A DNA stretch of 64,000 bases, taken from positions 121,484,501 to 121,548,500 of the forward strand of contig CM044308.1 in NCBI GenBank assembly GCA_024291935.2, in the 5' to 3' direction. This document shows positions 11,939-23,019 of this stretch, piece after piece; the first letter of the stretch is position 1; the number at the start of each line of letters is the position of its first letter. A program made the position numbers and the translations under genes. The DNA comes from Okapia johnstoni. Taxonomy: Eukaryota > Chordata > Mammalia > Artiodactyla > Giraffidae. The notes under the pieces are model-generated. The model had not been told where the DNA came from, made no database searches, and saw only the letters and a program-made list of their open reading frames with translations.

Positions 11939-12762
11939 GGAATCAAGATTGCCAGGAGAAATATCAATAACCTCAGATATGCAGATGACACCACCCTTAT
12001 GGCAGAAAGCGAAGAAGAATTAAAGAGCCTCTTGATGAAAGTGAAAGAGGAGAGTGAAAAAGCTGGCTTAAAATTCAACATTCAAAAAATGAAGATCATG
12101 GCATCTGGTCCTATCACTTCTTGGCAAATGGATGGAGAAACAATGGAAACAGTGACAGACTTTATTTTCTTGGGCTCCAAAATCACTGCAGATGGTGATT
12201 GCAGCCATAAAATTAAAAGACGCTTGCTCCTTGGAAGAAAAGCTATGACCAACCTAGACAGCATATTAAAAAGCAGAGACATTACTTTGCCAACAAAGGT
12301 CTGTCTAGTTAAAGCTATGGTTTTTCCAGTAGTCATGTATGGATGTGAGAGTTGGACCATAAAGAAAGCTGAATGCCGAAAAATTGATGCTTTTGAACTG
12401 TGGTGTTGGAGAAAACTCTTGAGAGTCCCTTGTACTACAAGGAGATCAAACCAGTCAATCCTACAGGAAATCAATCCTGAATATTCATTGGAAGGACTGA
12501 TGCTGAAACTGAAACTCCAGTGCTTTGGCCACCTGATGTGAAGAACTGACTCATTGGAAAAGACCCTGGTGCTGGGAAAGATTGAAGGCAGGAGGAGAAG
12601 GGGATGACAGAGGATGAGATGGTTGGATAACATCTCCGATTCGATGTACATGCGTTTGAGTAAACTCCAGGAGTTGGTGATGGACAGGGAAGCCTGGTGT
12701 GTTGCAGTCCATGGGGTCACAAAGAGTCGGACACAACTGAGCAACTGAACTGAACTGAATTG
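11939..12762 (+). mobile_element. BovB LINE 3' portion inserted in antisense L1
   Basis: Starts inside the ORF at 'ggaatcaagattgcc', runs through R-Y-A-D-D-T-T (near 11970) and a 180-codon open stretch (11999-12541), and ends in tandem 'gaactgaact'. The host L1 shows near-duplicate flanks, atggtatttgtatg at 11918-11931 and atggtatttctatg at 12763-12776, probably a decayed target-site duplication. The open stretch is the C-terminal half only, without endonuclease or most of the RT. Confidence 0.92.
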
Positions 12763-13139
12763 ATGGTATTTCTATGTTTAACTATTGAGGAATTGCCAAA
12801 CTATTTTCCATAATGGCTGAACCATTTTACATACCCACCAGCAATGTACCAGAATCCTCATTTCTCCACATCCTCCCTAGCACTTGTTATTTTCCACTTT
12901 TTATCATCACTATAGTCATCCTAAGTAGACGTGGAATGGTATCTATCTTATTGTAGTTTTAATTCCATTTCTCTCATGATTGATGATGATAAGCATCTTT
13001 TCATGTGCTTGTTGGCCATTTGTAGATCTTCTTTGGGGAAAAAGATATTTTTGAGAATTGAATAATAATACTCCATTTGATGAAATATTCTCCTGTTTTG
13101 GTTAAATTTCTCTGGATTAAAGCCCTAGTGTGTGCTGTT

Positions 13140-13225
13140 AAGGCATCAGTCAGTAAACTGTAGCCTGTAGACCAAATCTAGCTCACTACTTGTTTTTATA
13201 TGGCCTGCAAGCTAAGCATGTAGCC
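13140..13225 (+). repeat. Old interspersed repeat fragment, MER-type
   Basis: 'cagtaaactgtagcctgtag' and 'ttttatatggcctgcaagc' resemble a common mammalian repeat whose consensus reads roughly 'aaactacggcccgcgggcc'. The family is not assigned. Confidence 0.4.
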
Positions 13226-13288
13226 TACTCTGTGTCTTACTTCATTCTGCTGCTATAATAAAAATACCATAAACTAGATGGCTTATAA

Positions 13289-13494
13289 GGGATTCCCAGG
13301 TGGCTCAGTGGAAAAGAATCTACCTGTTGATGCAGGAGATGCAAGTTCAATCCCTAGATTGGGAAGATGCCCCTGGAATATGAAAAGGCAACGGAGTCCA
13401 GAATTCTTGCCAGGAAAGTCCCATGAACAGAGGAACCTGGCGGGCTATAGGCCATGGGGTTGCAAAGAGTTGGACACAACTGAGAACACACACT
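13289..13494 (+). mobile_element. Bov-tA SINE
   Basis: The tRNA-like head is 'ggattcccaggtggctcagt' and the Bov-A body ends 'gttggacacaactgagaac'. More diverged than the adjoining Bov-A2. The host motif 'ggcttataa' appears before it (13281 onward) and again after the Bov-A2, so the two SINEs arrived as, or became, one unit. Confidence 0.9.
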
Positions 13495-13780
13495 GAAGAA
13501 GGCAATGGCCCCCCACTCCGGTACTCTTGCCTGGAAAATCCCATGGATGGAGGAGCCTGGTAGGCCACAGTCCATGGGGTCGCTAAGAGCCGGACACGAC
13601 TGAGCGACTTCACTTTCTCTTTTCCCTTTCGTGCACTGGAGAAGGAAATGGCAACCCACTCCAGTATTCTTGCCTGGAGAATCCCAGGGACGGCGGAGCC
13701 TGGTGGGCTGCCGTCTATGGGGTCGCACAGAGTCGGACATGACTGAAGCGACTTAGCAGCAGCAGCAGCAGAGCACACAC
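13495..13780 (+). mobile_element. Bov-A2 dimeric SINE
   Basis: Two Bov-A monomers in tandem, joined by a 'ttcactttctcttttccc' linker and ending in 'gcgacttagcagcagcagc' plus a CA-rich tail. The sequence is close to typical Bov-A2, so it is relatively young. Abuts the preceding Bov-tA directly. Confidence 0.92.
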
Positions 13781-14134
13781 ACACCAGGTGGCTTATAAAT
13801 AACAGTTTGTGTGTGTGTGTGCTTTCTCACAGTCTCAGAGGCTGGGAAGTCCAAGATCAAGGTGCCAGCAAATTCAGTGTCTGCTGAGAGTCTGCTTCCT
13901 GGCTCATAGACTGCCTTCTCCCTGTGTCCTCATGTGGCAGAAGGGGCAGAGGAGCTCTCTGGGTCTTTTATAAAGGACTCTAATCTCATTCATAAGAGCT
14001 CCACTATCAGAACCTAATCACCTCCCCAAAGTCCTGCTTTCTAACACCATCACATTGGGGGTTAGGTTTTAATGTCAATACAAGAATTTTGAGGAGATAC
14101 AAACATTCAGTCTATTGCACCCTGCATTAGGAAG

Positions 14135-15170
14135 TCCTCATTCTTAGCTTCTAATTTTTTCACATCCCTGATCACTGATGGCCAGAGAAGCTCTTAAGAG
14201 TCAAGGGGGGTCCTTGGTTTGTTCCTGGGTTTCAGCATCCTCCAAAAAAAAAGAGTCAGTAGATACTTGTAGGGAACACTCAAAATGAACTGTAGTATTC
14301 ATTTTGGGATTCCCAGAATCCCAAATACTTACTCAGTATTTTTTACTAAGTATTTTTTACTTCAATAGATATTAAATTCCAAGTTTAGAGTATTACTGAT
14401 AGGAACTAAGTGTAAAATTTCTAAAGTATCACTTAAATTTCAACTGTCAGTATCATTAAGAATATCTTCCCTCAGTGAAGTTCCAGCTCTCACATTATTT
14501 GTGGTAAAAATAAGGGAGTTTATTAAAATCATCTCTGAAGACTTCTTTGGCCCCAAATTCTGAAGTACTGTGATTCCAGCATTAACTGTTAAGATGTCAT
14601 TATGGTGCTCAATAGCGCACTGAACTGTGGCATCCTGTATCTCAGAACTTAATCAGTGCCCTTCTGTAACTGAACTGTTTTGAAAATTTATCTTCTCACA
14701 GTTTTAAGTTTTCTTTGACTTTTTTTTTCAAGTAAGAGAATTCAACTTGATGAGGTATCCTGATTATACTGATTTCAGTAGATGTGCATTTTGTTAGAAG
14801 GAGGCTGTTAATCACAGTTATTGCCGTGCTTTGTGTAGGCCTTTTGAACACATGCTGACTTAAGAAAATACCATTCAGATTAAAAAATCAAGTACAAAAA
14901 TTAGACTCGATAATGCTCGTCCAGTTTCTACAATGGAATTACCCTAAACCAAATACACCCAGATATTAGTCTTATTGTAGAAGCTACACTCTCTTGTGTT
15001 CTGATAGCTTACTTAATAGTTAAGGGAAATTGAATGTTAAAGAGCAAAGTTCAGTCCATTCCTGAAGAAAGGACTTCTCATTTTCCTGCAGCTATTGCAG
15101 GATTCTGGATGAGATTTCATTAGGTAATAGCCCCCAAACCCTAGAGAGTGCTCTTAGTAGGAATTTGCAT
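14135..15170. other. Unique intronic sequence with adjacent small hairpins
   Basis: No gene or known repeat recognised. Contains overlapping inverted repeats at 14281-14324 and the duplicated 'agtattttttact' motif right after (see findings). Confidence 0.5.
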
Positions 15171-15173
15171 TTC

Positions 15174-15291
15174 CAGGGAATTCCCTGGCAGTCCAGTGGT
15201 TATGACTCTGTGCTTTCATTGCTGAGAGCCTGGGTACCATCCCTCATTGGGGAACTAAAATCCTGCGAGGTACAGTCAAAAAAAAAAAAAT
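15174..15291 (+). mobile_element. CHR-type SINE
   Basis: Head 'gaattccctggcagtccagt', B-box-like 'gggtaccatccctcattggg', and an A12 tail at 15280-15291. Confidence 0.85.
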
Positions 15292-15587
15292 TCCCAAATG
15301 AGTAGATACAACATTCCTGTCCCTGGAGGCCTTTTGGCTCTCAGATCAACTCAGTTGCTTTGATTCTCAAATATTTACTTCTCTGATGAGTATAGAAGGT
15401 TCTCTCCTGAATAAAGTCCTAGAAACCTGTAGTAGCATCAGACTAGTTTCTCTCTTTTTGCGTTTTTATTGGTCTGTATGCTCTTAATTCTTTGATTGGC
15501 AGCTTTGTTAATGAAGGAAGCTCACTTTAATAAAAATTATCAGGTTTAGATACTTGTTATTAGAAGCTATGTGCCAAATTGGGGGCT

Positions 15588-17184
15588 GTGTGCCAGCAAA
15601 TTTGAAAAACTCAGCAGTGGCCACAGGACTGGAAACGGTCAGTTTTCATTCAGTTCCAAAGAAAGGCAATGCCAAAGAATATTCAGACTACTGCACAATT
15701 GTGCTCATTTCGCACACTAGCAAAGTAATGCTCAAAATTCTCCAAGCTAGACTTCAACAATATGTGAACTGAAAACTTCCAGATGTTCAAGCTGGATTTA
15801 GAAAAAGCAGAGGAATTAGAGATCAAATTGCCAACATCCACTGGATCATCAAAAAAGTAAGAGAATTCCAGTAAAACATCTGCTTCATTGACGGTGCTAA
15901 AACCTTTGACTGTGTGGATCATAGCCGATTGTGGAAAATTCTTAAAGAGATGGGAATACCAGACCACCTTACCTGCCTCCTGAAAAACCTGCATGCAAAT
16001 CAAGAAGCAACAGTTAGAACTGGACATGGAACAGCAGACTGGTTCCAAATTGGGAAGGGAGTACATCAAGGCTGTATATTGTTACCCTGCTTATTTAACT
16101 TCTGTGCCGAGTACATCATGTGAAATGCCGGGCTGCATGAAGCACAAGCTGGAATCAAGATTGCCGGGAGAAATATCAATAACCTCAGATATGCAGATAA
16201 CACCACCCTTATGGCAGAAAGTGAAGAAGAACCAAAGAGCCCTTGGTGAAGGTGAAAGAGGAGAGTGAAAAACTTGCTTAAAACTCAACATTTAGAAAGC
16301 GAATATCATGGCATCCAGTCCCATCACTTCCTGGTAAATAGAGAAGGAAACAATGCAAACAGTGAGAGACTTTATTTTTTTGAGCTCCAGAATCACTGCA
16401 GATGGTGACTGCATTCATGAAATTAAAAGACACTTGCTCCTTGGAAGAAAAGCTATGACCGCTGACCTAGAAAGTGAAGTCACTCAGTCGTGTCTGGCTC
16501 TTTGCGACCCCATAGACTGTAGCCTACCAGGCTTGTCCATCCATGGGATTTTCCAGGCAAGAGTACTGGAGTGGGTTGCCATTTTCTTCTCCAGAGGATC
16601 TTCCCAACCCAGGGATCGAACCTGGGTCTCCCATATTGTAGGCAGACGCTTTACCGTCTGAGCCACCAGGGAAGCCTTATAACCGACCTAGACAGCATAT
16701 TAAAAAGCAGAGACATTACTTTGCCAACAAAGGTCTGTCTAGTCAAAGCTATGTTTTTTCCAGTAGTCATGTATTGATGTGAGAGTTGGACCATAAAGAA
16801 GGCTGAGCATTGAAGAATTAATACTTTTGAACTGTGGTGTTGGAGAAGACTCCTGAGAGTCCCTTGGACTGCAACGAGATCAAACTAGTCAGTCCTAAAG
16901 GAAATCAATCCTGAATATTCATTGGAAGGACTGATGCTGAAGCTGCAGTACTTTGGCCACCTGATGCAAAGAGCTGACTCATTAGAAAAGACCCTGATGC
17001 TGGGAAAGATTGAAGGCGGAAGGAGAAGGGGATGACAGAGGATGAGATGGTTGGATGGCATCACCAACTCAATGGACATGAGTTTGAGCAAGCTCCGGGA
17101 GGTAGTGAAGGACAGGGAAGCCTGGCATGCTGCAGTCCATGGGGTCGCAGAGTCAGACATGACTGAGCAACTGAACAACAACAA
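15588..17184 (+). mobile_element. BovB LINE, RT to 3' end, split by a Bov-tA
   Basis: Begins at 'tgccagcaaatttgaaaaac', just upstream of the reverse transcriptase, and continues to the 3' tail 'catgactgagcaactgaac' near 17175. Stops (for example 'gtgaactga' near 15770 and 'gagaattccagtaaaac' near 15870) and an RT box reading R-Y-A-D-N instead of R-Y-A-D-D near 16188-16202 show that it is dead. A Bov-tA at 16471-16676 interrupts it. Confidence 0.92.
16471..16676 (-). mobile_element. Bov-tA SINE, antisense, inside BovB
   Basis: Runs from 'gtgaagtcactcagtcgtgt' to 'gagccaccagggaagcc', the reverse-complement tRNA head. The BovB text around it is partly duplicated ('ctgacctag' before, 'ccgacctag' after), consistent with a short target-site duplication. 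Confidence 0.93.
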
Positions 17185-17266
17185 AGCCCAGACATTAAGG
17201 CTAAGAGGGTTTGTTGCTCACACTACATAACTCATTCTGAGGCTATTATAGAGAGCCATACTGGCA

Positions 17267-17379
17267 CCGGCGGCCCACTCCAGTACTCTTGCCTGGAAAA
17301 TCCCATGGACGGAGGAGCCTGGTAGGCTGCAGTCCATGGGGTCGCTAAGAGTCAGACACGAATGAAGCGACTTAGCAGC
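17267..17379 (+). mobile_element. Bov-A2 SINE, monomer fragment
   Basis: 'ggcccactccagtactcttg' to 'gaagcgacttagcagcagc', with near-matching flanks (atactggc and ataccggc). Confidence 0.85.
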
Positions 17380-17403
17380 AGCATACCGGCTATTGTTACT
17401 TTA

Positions 17404-17602
17404 TTTTTTAAAAACTTATTTTGGGATACCACTAATTAACAATGCTGTGATAATTTCAGGTGGACATCGAAGAGACTCATCCATACCTATACCTATACAT
17501 GTATCCGTTCTCCCCCAAACTCCCCTCCCATCCAGGCTGACATATAACATTGAGCACAGTTCCCTGGGCTACACAGTAGGACCTTGTTGGTTATCCACTG
17601 AA
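17404..17602 (-). mobile_element. L1 3' UTR fragment, antisense, with clean duplication
   Basis: Starts with poly-T and reads through 'ccaaactcccctcccatcc' and 'acattgagcacagttccctg', the antisense L1 3' end. It is flanked by an exact 14-bp target-site duplication, ctattgttacttta, at 17390-17403 and 17603-17616, so it is an extremely 5'-truncated but genuine insertion. Confidence 0.9.
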
Positions 17603-17799
17603 CTATTGTTACTTTAAACATGCCTATCTGTGATGTGCTCTTGTCCATTGTTTGAACCTATCAGCAGGACAAAGTCTTTAATTAAATAAATTACAGTTGT
17701 CCACTGGAAAAAAGGATTTGTTCTTCTTCAGTCTACCTCCCCACAAGAGGTCTGTAGTTATTTTATAGTCTTAACCCTTGTTTTATAGTCTTTACCTTT

Positions 17800-17918
17800 G
17801 TCACCGATTCAGTGGACATGAACTTGGGCAAATGGTGAGGGAGAGGGAGGTCTGGCCTGCTGCAGTCCATGGGATCACAAAGAGTTGGAAACAACTTGGC
17901 AACAGAACAACAACAACA
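17800..17918 (+). mobile_element. BovB 3' end fragment
   Basis: 'gattcagtggacatgaactt' through 'gcagtccatgggatcacaa' and a CAA-rich tail match the last about 110 bp of BovB. Confidence 0.8.
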
Positions 17919-18111
17919 GCCTTTGTCATTATCAAGAATTCCTACTCTGCTTTCAAAATAGGGCTGCAGTTAGGTCTATTCATATTCCAAAATCTTACTG
18001 TAGTATTTTCTGTTACGGTATGGCCTGTCCTCCTTATTCTGATGTGGAGTTGAAGTGTTTAGAGAATGATCATACTTACATATTACTCATTCTGTATCCT
18101 TTGATCAGCAT

Positions 18112-18246
18112 TTAAAATTCTGATGCCTAGGTTGCACTCCATACCAATTAAATCAGAATGTATGGGGGTAGAAGCCCTAGATCTCAGTATTTTTTTTTAA
18201 AGATCCCCAGGTGATTCCAGTGTGCAGCAAGATTTAGAAACCTTTG
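18112..18246 (+). mobile_element. MER5A-like hAT fragment
   Basis: 'aaattctgatgcctaggtt', 'taaatcagaatgtatggggg' and 'gatccccaggtgattccagt' follow the MER5A pattern. Non-autonomous, with no coding content. Confidence 0.65.
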
Positions 18247-18414
18247 GCTTTAGTAGTCATCTAGTGTAGAGGTTCTTTCAGTCATCTCTTTATTACTCGG
18301 GATTAATTAGATGACCATATAACTGCATTTCAGTTACTTGAAAAAAAGATGTTCTATAAATTAAGATATAACTGTAATCATCCCTGTTATGTAGACTGTA
18401 AAGAAGCCATTTTT

Positions 18415-18870
18415 GTGGTAAAATATATATAACATAAAATTTACCTTTTTAACCATTTTTAAGTGTACAATTCAGGGGCATTAAGTACATTCACATTATG
18501 TACTACCACCACCACCATCCATCTCCAGAACTTTTCTCATCTTCCCAAACTGAAACTACATATCCATTACATCTTCCCCTGCAGCGCCTGGCAGCCACCA
18601 TTCTGCTTTTATTGCTATGAATTTGACTACTTCATATGAGTAGAATTGTACAATATTTGACCTTTTGTGACTATTCCATGTTGTAGATCATTCATGTTGA
18701 AGACTCATTCATATAGCATGTGTCATAATTTCCTTCCTTTTTAAGGCCAAATAATACTCCATTGTATGTATCTACCACACTTGTTTTCCCATTCATCTAT
18801 CAGTGGACTCCTGGATTACTTTTGGCTATTGTAAATAATGCTGCCATGATCATAGATATACAAGAAGCCC
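18415..18870 (-). mobile_element. L1M 3' end, antisense
   Basis: 'taacataaaatttacctttt', 'atctccagaacttttctcat', 'ctggcagccaccattctgc' and 'aataatactccattgtatgt' are antisense L1M landmarks. Confidence 0.8.
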
Positions 18871-18934
18871 ATTTTAAGTGATAAATTGATGTCTGTTCTT
18901 CTGCAAGATGCTTATCTGGATAAATTGCTTGTTC

Positions 18935-19066
18935 TTAATGTGGGAGACCTGGGTTCAATCCCTGGGTTGGGAAAATCCCCTGGAGAATGGAAAGGCTATC
19001 CACTCCAGTATTCTGGCCTGGAGAATTCCATGCAATGTAAAGTCCATGGGGTCACAAAGAGTCGGA
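18935..19066 (+). mobile_element. Bov-tA SINE, truncated
   Basis: Lacks most of the tRNA head. Reads 'gggagacctgggttcaatcc' through 'gtcacaaagagtcggacg'. Confidence 0.85.
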
Positions 19067-19178
19067 CGAACCTAGTACCTGAGCTGAGAGCTCACTTTTT
19101 TACTTCTTGCCATTCTTAATGAACCCATATTTTGTCTCTTGACCTCCTTGAAGGGTATACTTTATTTTTTTTTTACAG

Positions 19179-19263
19179 ACAGTTCAGATAGACACTTTTA
19201 TAAGCCAATCAGCTGCATTAGTCAATAGGTGGAAATTTTATGGAGGCAATCAACTTTGGAAAG
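19179..19263 (+). other. Exon-like 85-nt segment upstream of HSF5 terminal exon
   Basis: A long pyrimidine run ends in the acceptor 'ttttttttttacag' at 19178, followed by 85 nt that are open in exactly one frame (28 codons, including S-A-A-L-V-N-R-W-K-F-Y-G-G). A donor follows, 'gaaag|gtagtg', at 19263/19264. The other two frames hit stops quickly. It ends in phase 1, the phase the 19687 exon needs. I do not recognise the peptide, and it is not part of the HSF5 sequence as I remember it. It could be an alternative or lineage-specific exon, or chance. No repeat was recognised here. Confidence 0.3.
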
Positions 19264-19686
19264 GTAGTGTTTACTTAATTTAACATTGTTTTTCGTAAGG
19301 CATTACTTCATAATCCTGGAACCTATTTTTATAATATTGAACAAATGAATTTTCATATGTGTGTTTATTGTACTTTGATCTTTTTGACATTTTTTCTTAA
19401 TTTGATACTTACAATAAAAGTCAGTTGAAATGAAAAGAGGCTTAGTGATATCACTAAAAGGAGAGACATTTTAAACTTTGTTAGTCTCTTTGGGTTAATG
19501 ACTGAGCTGCATCTGTGCTTTAGAGGTACAGAAATGCCCTAAAAATTGAGAATCTGATGAGATAATGTAATTTTAGAGCCCATTCTACAGGTGAAAAATA
19601 GTAGCTTGTTCTTCGTGTTGAAAGACTTATCTATCGAACTCTACAGTTTGAGAAACAGAGTAAGCAAACCTTTTTTTTCTTTATAG

Positions 19687-19757
19687 ATCTTCATCTGCTG
19701 GTGGATGTTGCCTGCAAGCAGGAACACTTTCCAAAGGAGGAAGAATTAAAAGAGTGA
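19687..19757 (+). CDS. HSF5: Terminal coding exon, probably HSF5 (heat shock factor 5)
   Basis: A strong acceptor ('cttttttttctttatag') ends at 19686. If the last base of the previous exon is G, the frame reads D-L-H-L-L-V-D-V-A-C and then K-Q-E-H-F-P-K-E-E-E-L-K-E, stopping at TGA 19755-19757. This matches the C-terminus I associate with HSF5, a testis-expressed HSF-family factor with an N-terminal winged-helix DNA-binding domain needed in male meiosis. The human order HSF5 then RNF43, both transcribed the same way, supports the call. Only the last 23 full codons are here, and earlier exons were not found in the first 19.6 kb, implying a long final intron. The protein identity rests on memory plus synteny; the exon itself is well supported. 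Confidence 0.68.
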
Positions 19758-21965
19758 GGAATGGATGACAAATGTGACATTGTGCACTAGCTGTAGCTGG
19801 AGGCAGACTAGCCTTGCACATGACACACTGTTGGGATATTTTTCAGTTCTGTTAAGGAAAAAAAAATTTTTTTTTGTTTTGTTAATTGAGAGTTTTGTTA
19901 ATTGAGAATTGGGAATTTGATATTTACTACAGCTGTTCAGTTCAGATTGTTTACCTTGACAAACTACAAAACATCTAGCAGTGTTTTTTTTGTTTGTTTG
20001 CTGCCCAGATCCCTTTCAAATGAAAAGTCCTGGCCTTCTGTTACAGTCAAGAAGCATCTAAAAACAGCTGCGTGTATGGTACCGGAGAATAATCTGTGTG
20101 TGGGTGTGCTGATTTGTCGTCTTGCCACTTTCAAACAGTAGTCAGTACAGCTCCACTGGGGAGTTCAGTCTATCTGTTTCAAGTCGCAGCGTGATCCTTT
20201 TAGAGAAGATTGTGAGAAACAAAGGCTTGTGAGGTCACCAAGATCACAGGTCTAAATGGGTCAGGAGTTCCAGGGAAGAAACTCTGGGGAAGAGTTAATT
20301 TTCTAAATGATTAACCAGGAAATGCTCTCACTTCCTAACCCAGCGTTCTGTTTCAAGAGCAAGGCATCCGGACTTGGACCATCCATCACACTTAACAGCC
20401 CCTTATTCTTTTCTATTAATGGGAACATTCTTCTATTTTCATATCTTTCTTTAATTTTAATGATACAGTATCATAAATGGTAAGAAGGTTTTGTTAATGT
20501 ATCACTTGTTTAATATATCTTCTAAAGAAAAGTATTTTAACTTGTTTAATATAATTGTATTTATAAATGCTGGTAGATTTAAAGTTTTAAAGCTGTATAT
20601 TTTTATTAATATTGTGGGTAGAAGGATAAAGGATGCCTGTGTAATGTTTTTATTTTGAAAGGGAAATGTACAATGTGTGAGCAAAACCATTAAGAGATTT
20701 AACACAGTGTTTATACTTACATTCAGTAAGTATAAAGTCTCAGCTGTAAAAGATACTGTGTGCAAATTTTGGGACTAACTGATTAGTAGTCACCTAACAG
20801 AAGCTATACCTTTAACAGTTTATGTACGGTTTAAGCTTCTGAGAAGTCTGGATAGTGGGATAGATTAACATTTTTATCTCATCCTCTCTTTAGGATCTTA
20901 AATTCAAATAGTAGAATTGTGGAACTTGTTTTTAGAAGAGGTATCTTGGATATCCAGTTTCTGTGGTTGATCCCTCACTTGCTCATCCAATGACAGCAAG
21001 AAGCTTTCTGATTTTAAAGTCTTTTCAGTTGACTAGAACTTTCTTATTGGATTCTGCCTCAGTTTTCCTTCTAAGCACTGCAGAAACAAAAGGGAAGCCT
21101 AAGAATATGAAACTAGTGAGAAAGGAAAGGCACATAGTGATACGTGACATAAATACTCTTTCAGCCGTGGTGGGTATAACAATTCATTTCTTAAATTGTG
21201 TTGTGCCTTCCCATTGATGTCAAACCCTAGAAGTATTACAAAGATAGTAGTATTTTAGAAAAGGATGAGCTCTGTTTTGGTCTGCAGTGACGCAGTTTAG
21301 ATATGAAAATAGGTTCTGAAAAGTGACCTCTTTGGTCCATCTGATTAGACTAGTCCATGTCCATGTGATGAACATTTATTCATCTTTATCAGCAAAGTTT
21401 AAAATATAAATGGATTATCAAGACTCCTACACCTTTTGGTCAGACTCTGTATTTTGGTAGAGTATGTGAAGAGGAGACCCAGTTTCTAAATGAAGGAACT
21501 TGGCCTTTTCTCTGTCATGTTGAAAAAGCTGATAAGTAAAATATCACTAAGTAAGTGATATCCCTTCCCTTAACTATGCCTTTCTTGGCTTCATATATGT
21601 TGAAAGAGATAATATCTTTTGAGGAACATGTGTCAAGCAGGAACCTTGACATGGATTTGGTTTCAGTTGTTCTAAGGCTTAATTAATGAAATGCCTTTAT
21701 CAGCTTTTCAAACTTTATTTTATATATTGGTACAACAGACCAGGGAGCTGGATCTCCTGCTATACTCACATGCCTGCTACCCATCAGCTAAAGCTATCAT
21801 TACTGTCTTGGAAAAGTGGCAAAAGATAACATAAAATCTTTGTGTGAATTAGTCAGTAGGGTCTGATACATGCTAACAAGGTTCCTGACTAGCACCTCAG
21901 TATTTCAGCACCTTAAACACAATAAATTTCAATCAGTCAACAATAAAGTGAGTGTTTCAACTAGA
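19758..21965 (+). other. HSF5: Probable HSF5 3' UTR
   Basis: About 2.2 kb following the stop codon that is almost free of interspersed repeats, in contrast to the densely invaded DNA on either side, as expected of a transcribed and constrained UTR. It is A/T-rich, with many ATTTT-like runs. The 3' limit is set by the paired AATAAA signals near 21.92-21.95 kb; an earlier cleavage site is possible. Confidence 0.5.
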
Positions 21966-21980
21966 CTTGTTGTCTTGCTT
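21921..21980 (+). terminator. Candidate polyadenylation signal of HSF5
   Basis: Two AATAAA hexamers (21921-21926 and 21942-21947) are followed by a GT/T-rich downstream stretch ('gacttgttgtcttgcttg', 21964-21981), the standard arrangement for cleavage and polyadenylation. Confidence 0.55.
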
Positions 21981-21981
21981 G

Positions 21982-23015
21982 TTTTTACCATTGAATTGGT
22001 GATCAATAGAAACCTCATTCATTATGACTAGTAATCATATTAGTAAAGTTCAAAAGGAAATCTGCTCTGTTTTTCAAAGAATCCGACTTAAAAAGTCCTG
22101 AGTTTTCTTCATTTACACTTGAATAGAGATTGAATCCTTAAAATGCCATTGAGGATAAGGACAGTTCTTAGACATGCTTGTAGAAACCTAGGTTTGGGGA
22201 AAGAGCCAAAGTCTTCAGTAACTTTAGTCAGTGCAGATGTGAAGGTAGATCCTGAAGGGTGATCTGTCTCATTTGGAAGGTTGGTAGTAGGTGTCAATGT
22301 GGACACTTCATTACCGCAGTGATGCCATCTTTATGCCATCTCTGTGGAAGTTAAAATCGCCCAGGGATGACTCCAACACTTTGAAGCCAGAGAATCATTT
22401 CTCTTGCCTACCAATTCTGCTGACTTTTCTTGTCAATACTGTGTAAATAAGCACAGTGTATCAGTGAACTAAGCCCTATAGAGCTGTTTGGTTTGATCCT
22501 GAGTAGCTCAAGGTACCCAGCCTCATGATACCTATTATCATGATTCTCAGATCTCAGGGTTTCCTTAAGAGAGAGCAGCCACATCTGTGTGTTTTTCCTT
22601 TCAACTAACTGTCCGTATTAAGCCTTTTAGGTTGGGTATCTTAATTGCTTTGCAAGTGTCAAGCAGGAATAGGCGAGGCAAAATCAATCAGTAGGTTACT
22701 GTTTGTTTAAAGTTTAAAGATGTTTTTGCATATATCAGATATATAATAATGTATATTTAAAATTTTTTGTTATACTTTTATATGGAATACATAAAATAAA
22801 AATATAAAACATAGCAGACTTTTAAAAAATTCTCTCCAGAAGAATTAGATCTATTCCTGTTCTTTAGCAAAGGAGCTATAAAAGGTCTATATTTGCATTA
22901 TGTTCTTCTGGTCCAACCAATAAAGAAAAAGTGCTAAATTAAGAATTTACTTTAGAATTTATCTCTCAGCTCTAGGTGTTATTAGGCCTAAAATGCCAAA
23001 ACTATCCCCATAAAC
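21982..23015. other. HSF5-RNF43 intergenic sequence
   Basis: No gene seen. Very A/T-rich around 22700-22830. A minus-strand 65-codon frame at 22109-22306 has no support. Confidence 0.5.
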
Positions 23016-23019
23016 CCGC

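Larger units (their letters stand above)
10113..13060 (-). mobile_element. Antisense L1 (ORF2 end and 3' UTR) split by mariner and BovB
   Basis: Three blocks (10113-10365, 11654-11938 and 12763-13060) join into one continuous reverse-complement L1 3' region. The landmarks are 'cccttggcaaccaccaatc', 'ttttacttagcattatg', 'catctgctgatgggcattta', 'tggaattgctggatcatatg', then 'gaggaattgccaaact'. The intervening blocks are later insertions. Confidence 0.85.
13240..14130 (+). repeat. Ancient interspersed repeat hosting two bovine SINEs
   Basis: Text such as 'taccataaactagatggc', 'aggctgggaagtccaagatc', 'tgtgtcctcatgtggcag', 'acctaatcacctcccc' and 'acattgggggttaggtttt' belongs to a widespread old mammalian repeat that I recognise but cannot name with certainty. 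It is interrupted at 13289-13780 by the Bov-tA and Bov-A2 listed next. Confidence 0.6.

Noticed and set aside
12082..12744. 220-codon minus-strand frame
   Set aside because: It is the antisense of the BovB C-terminal ORF; long antisense frames are a known property of this element.
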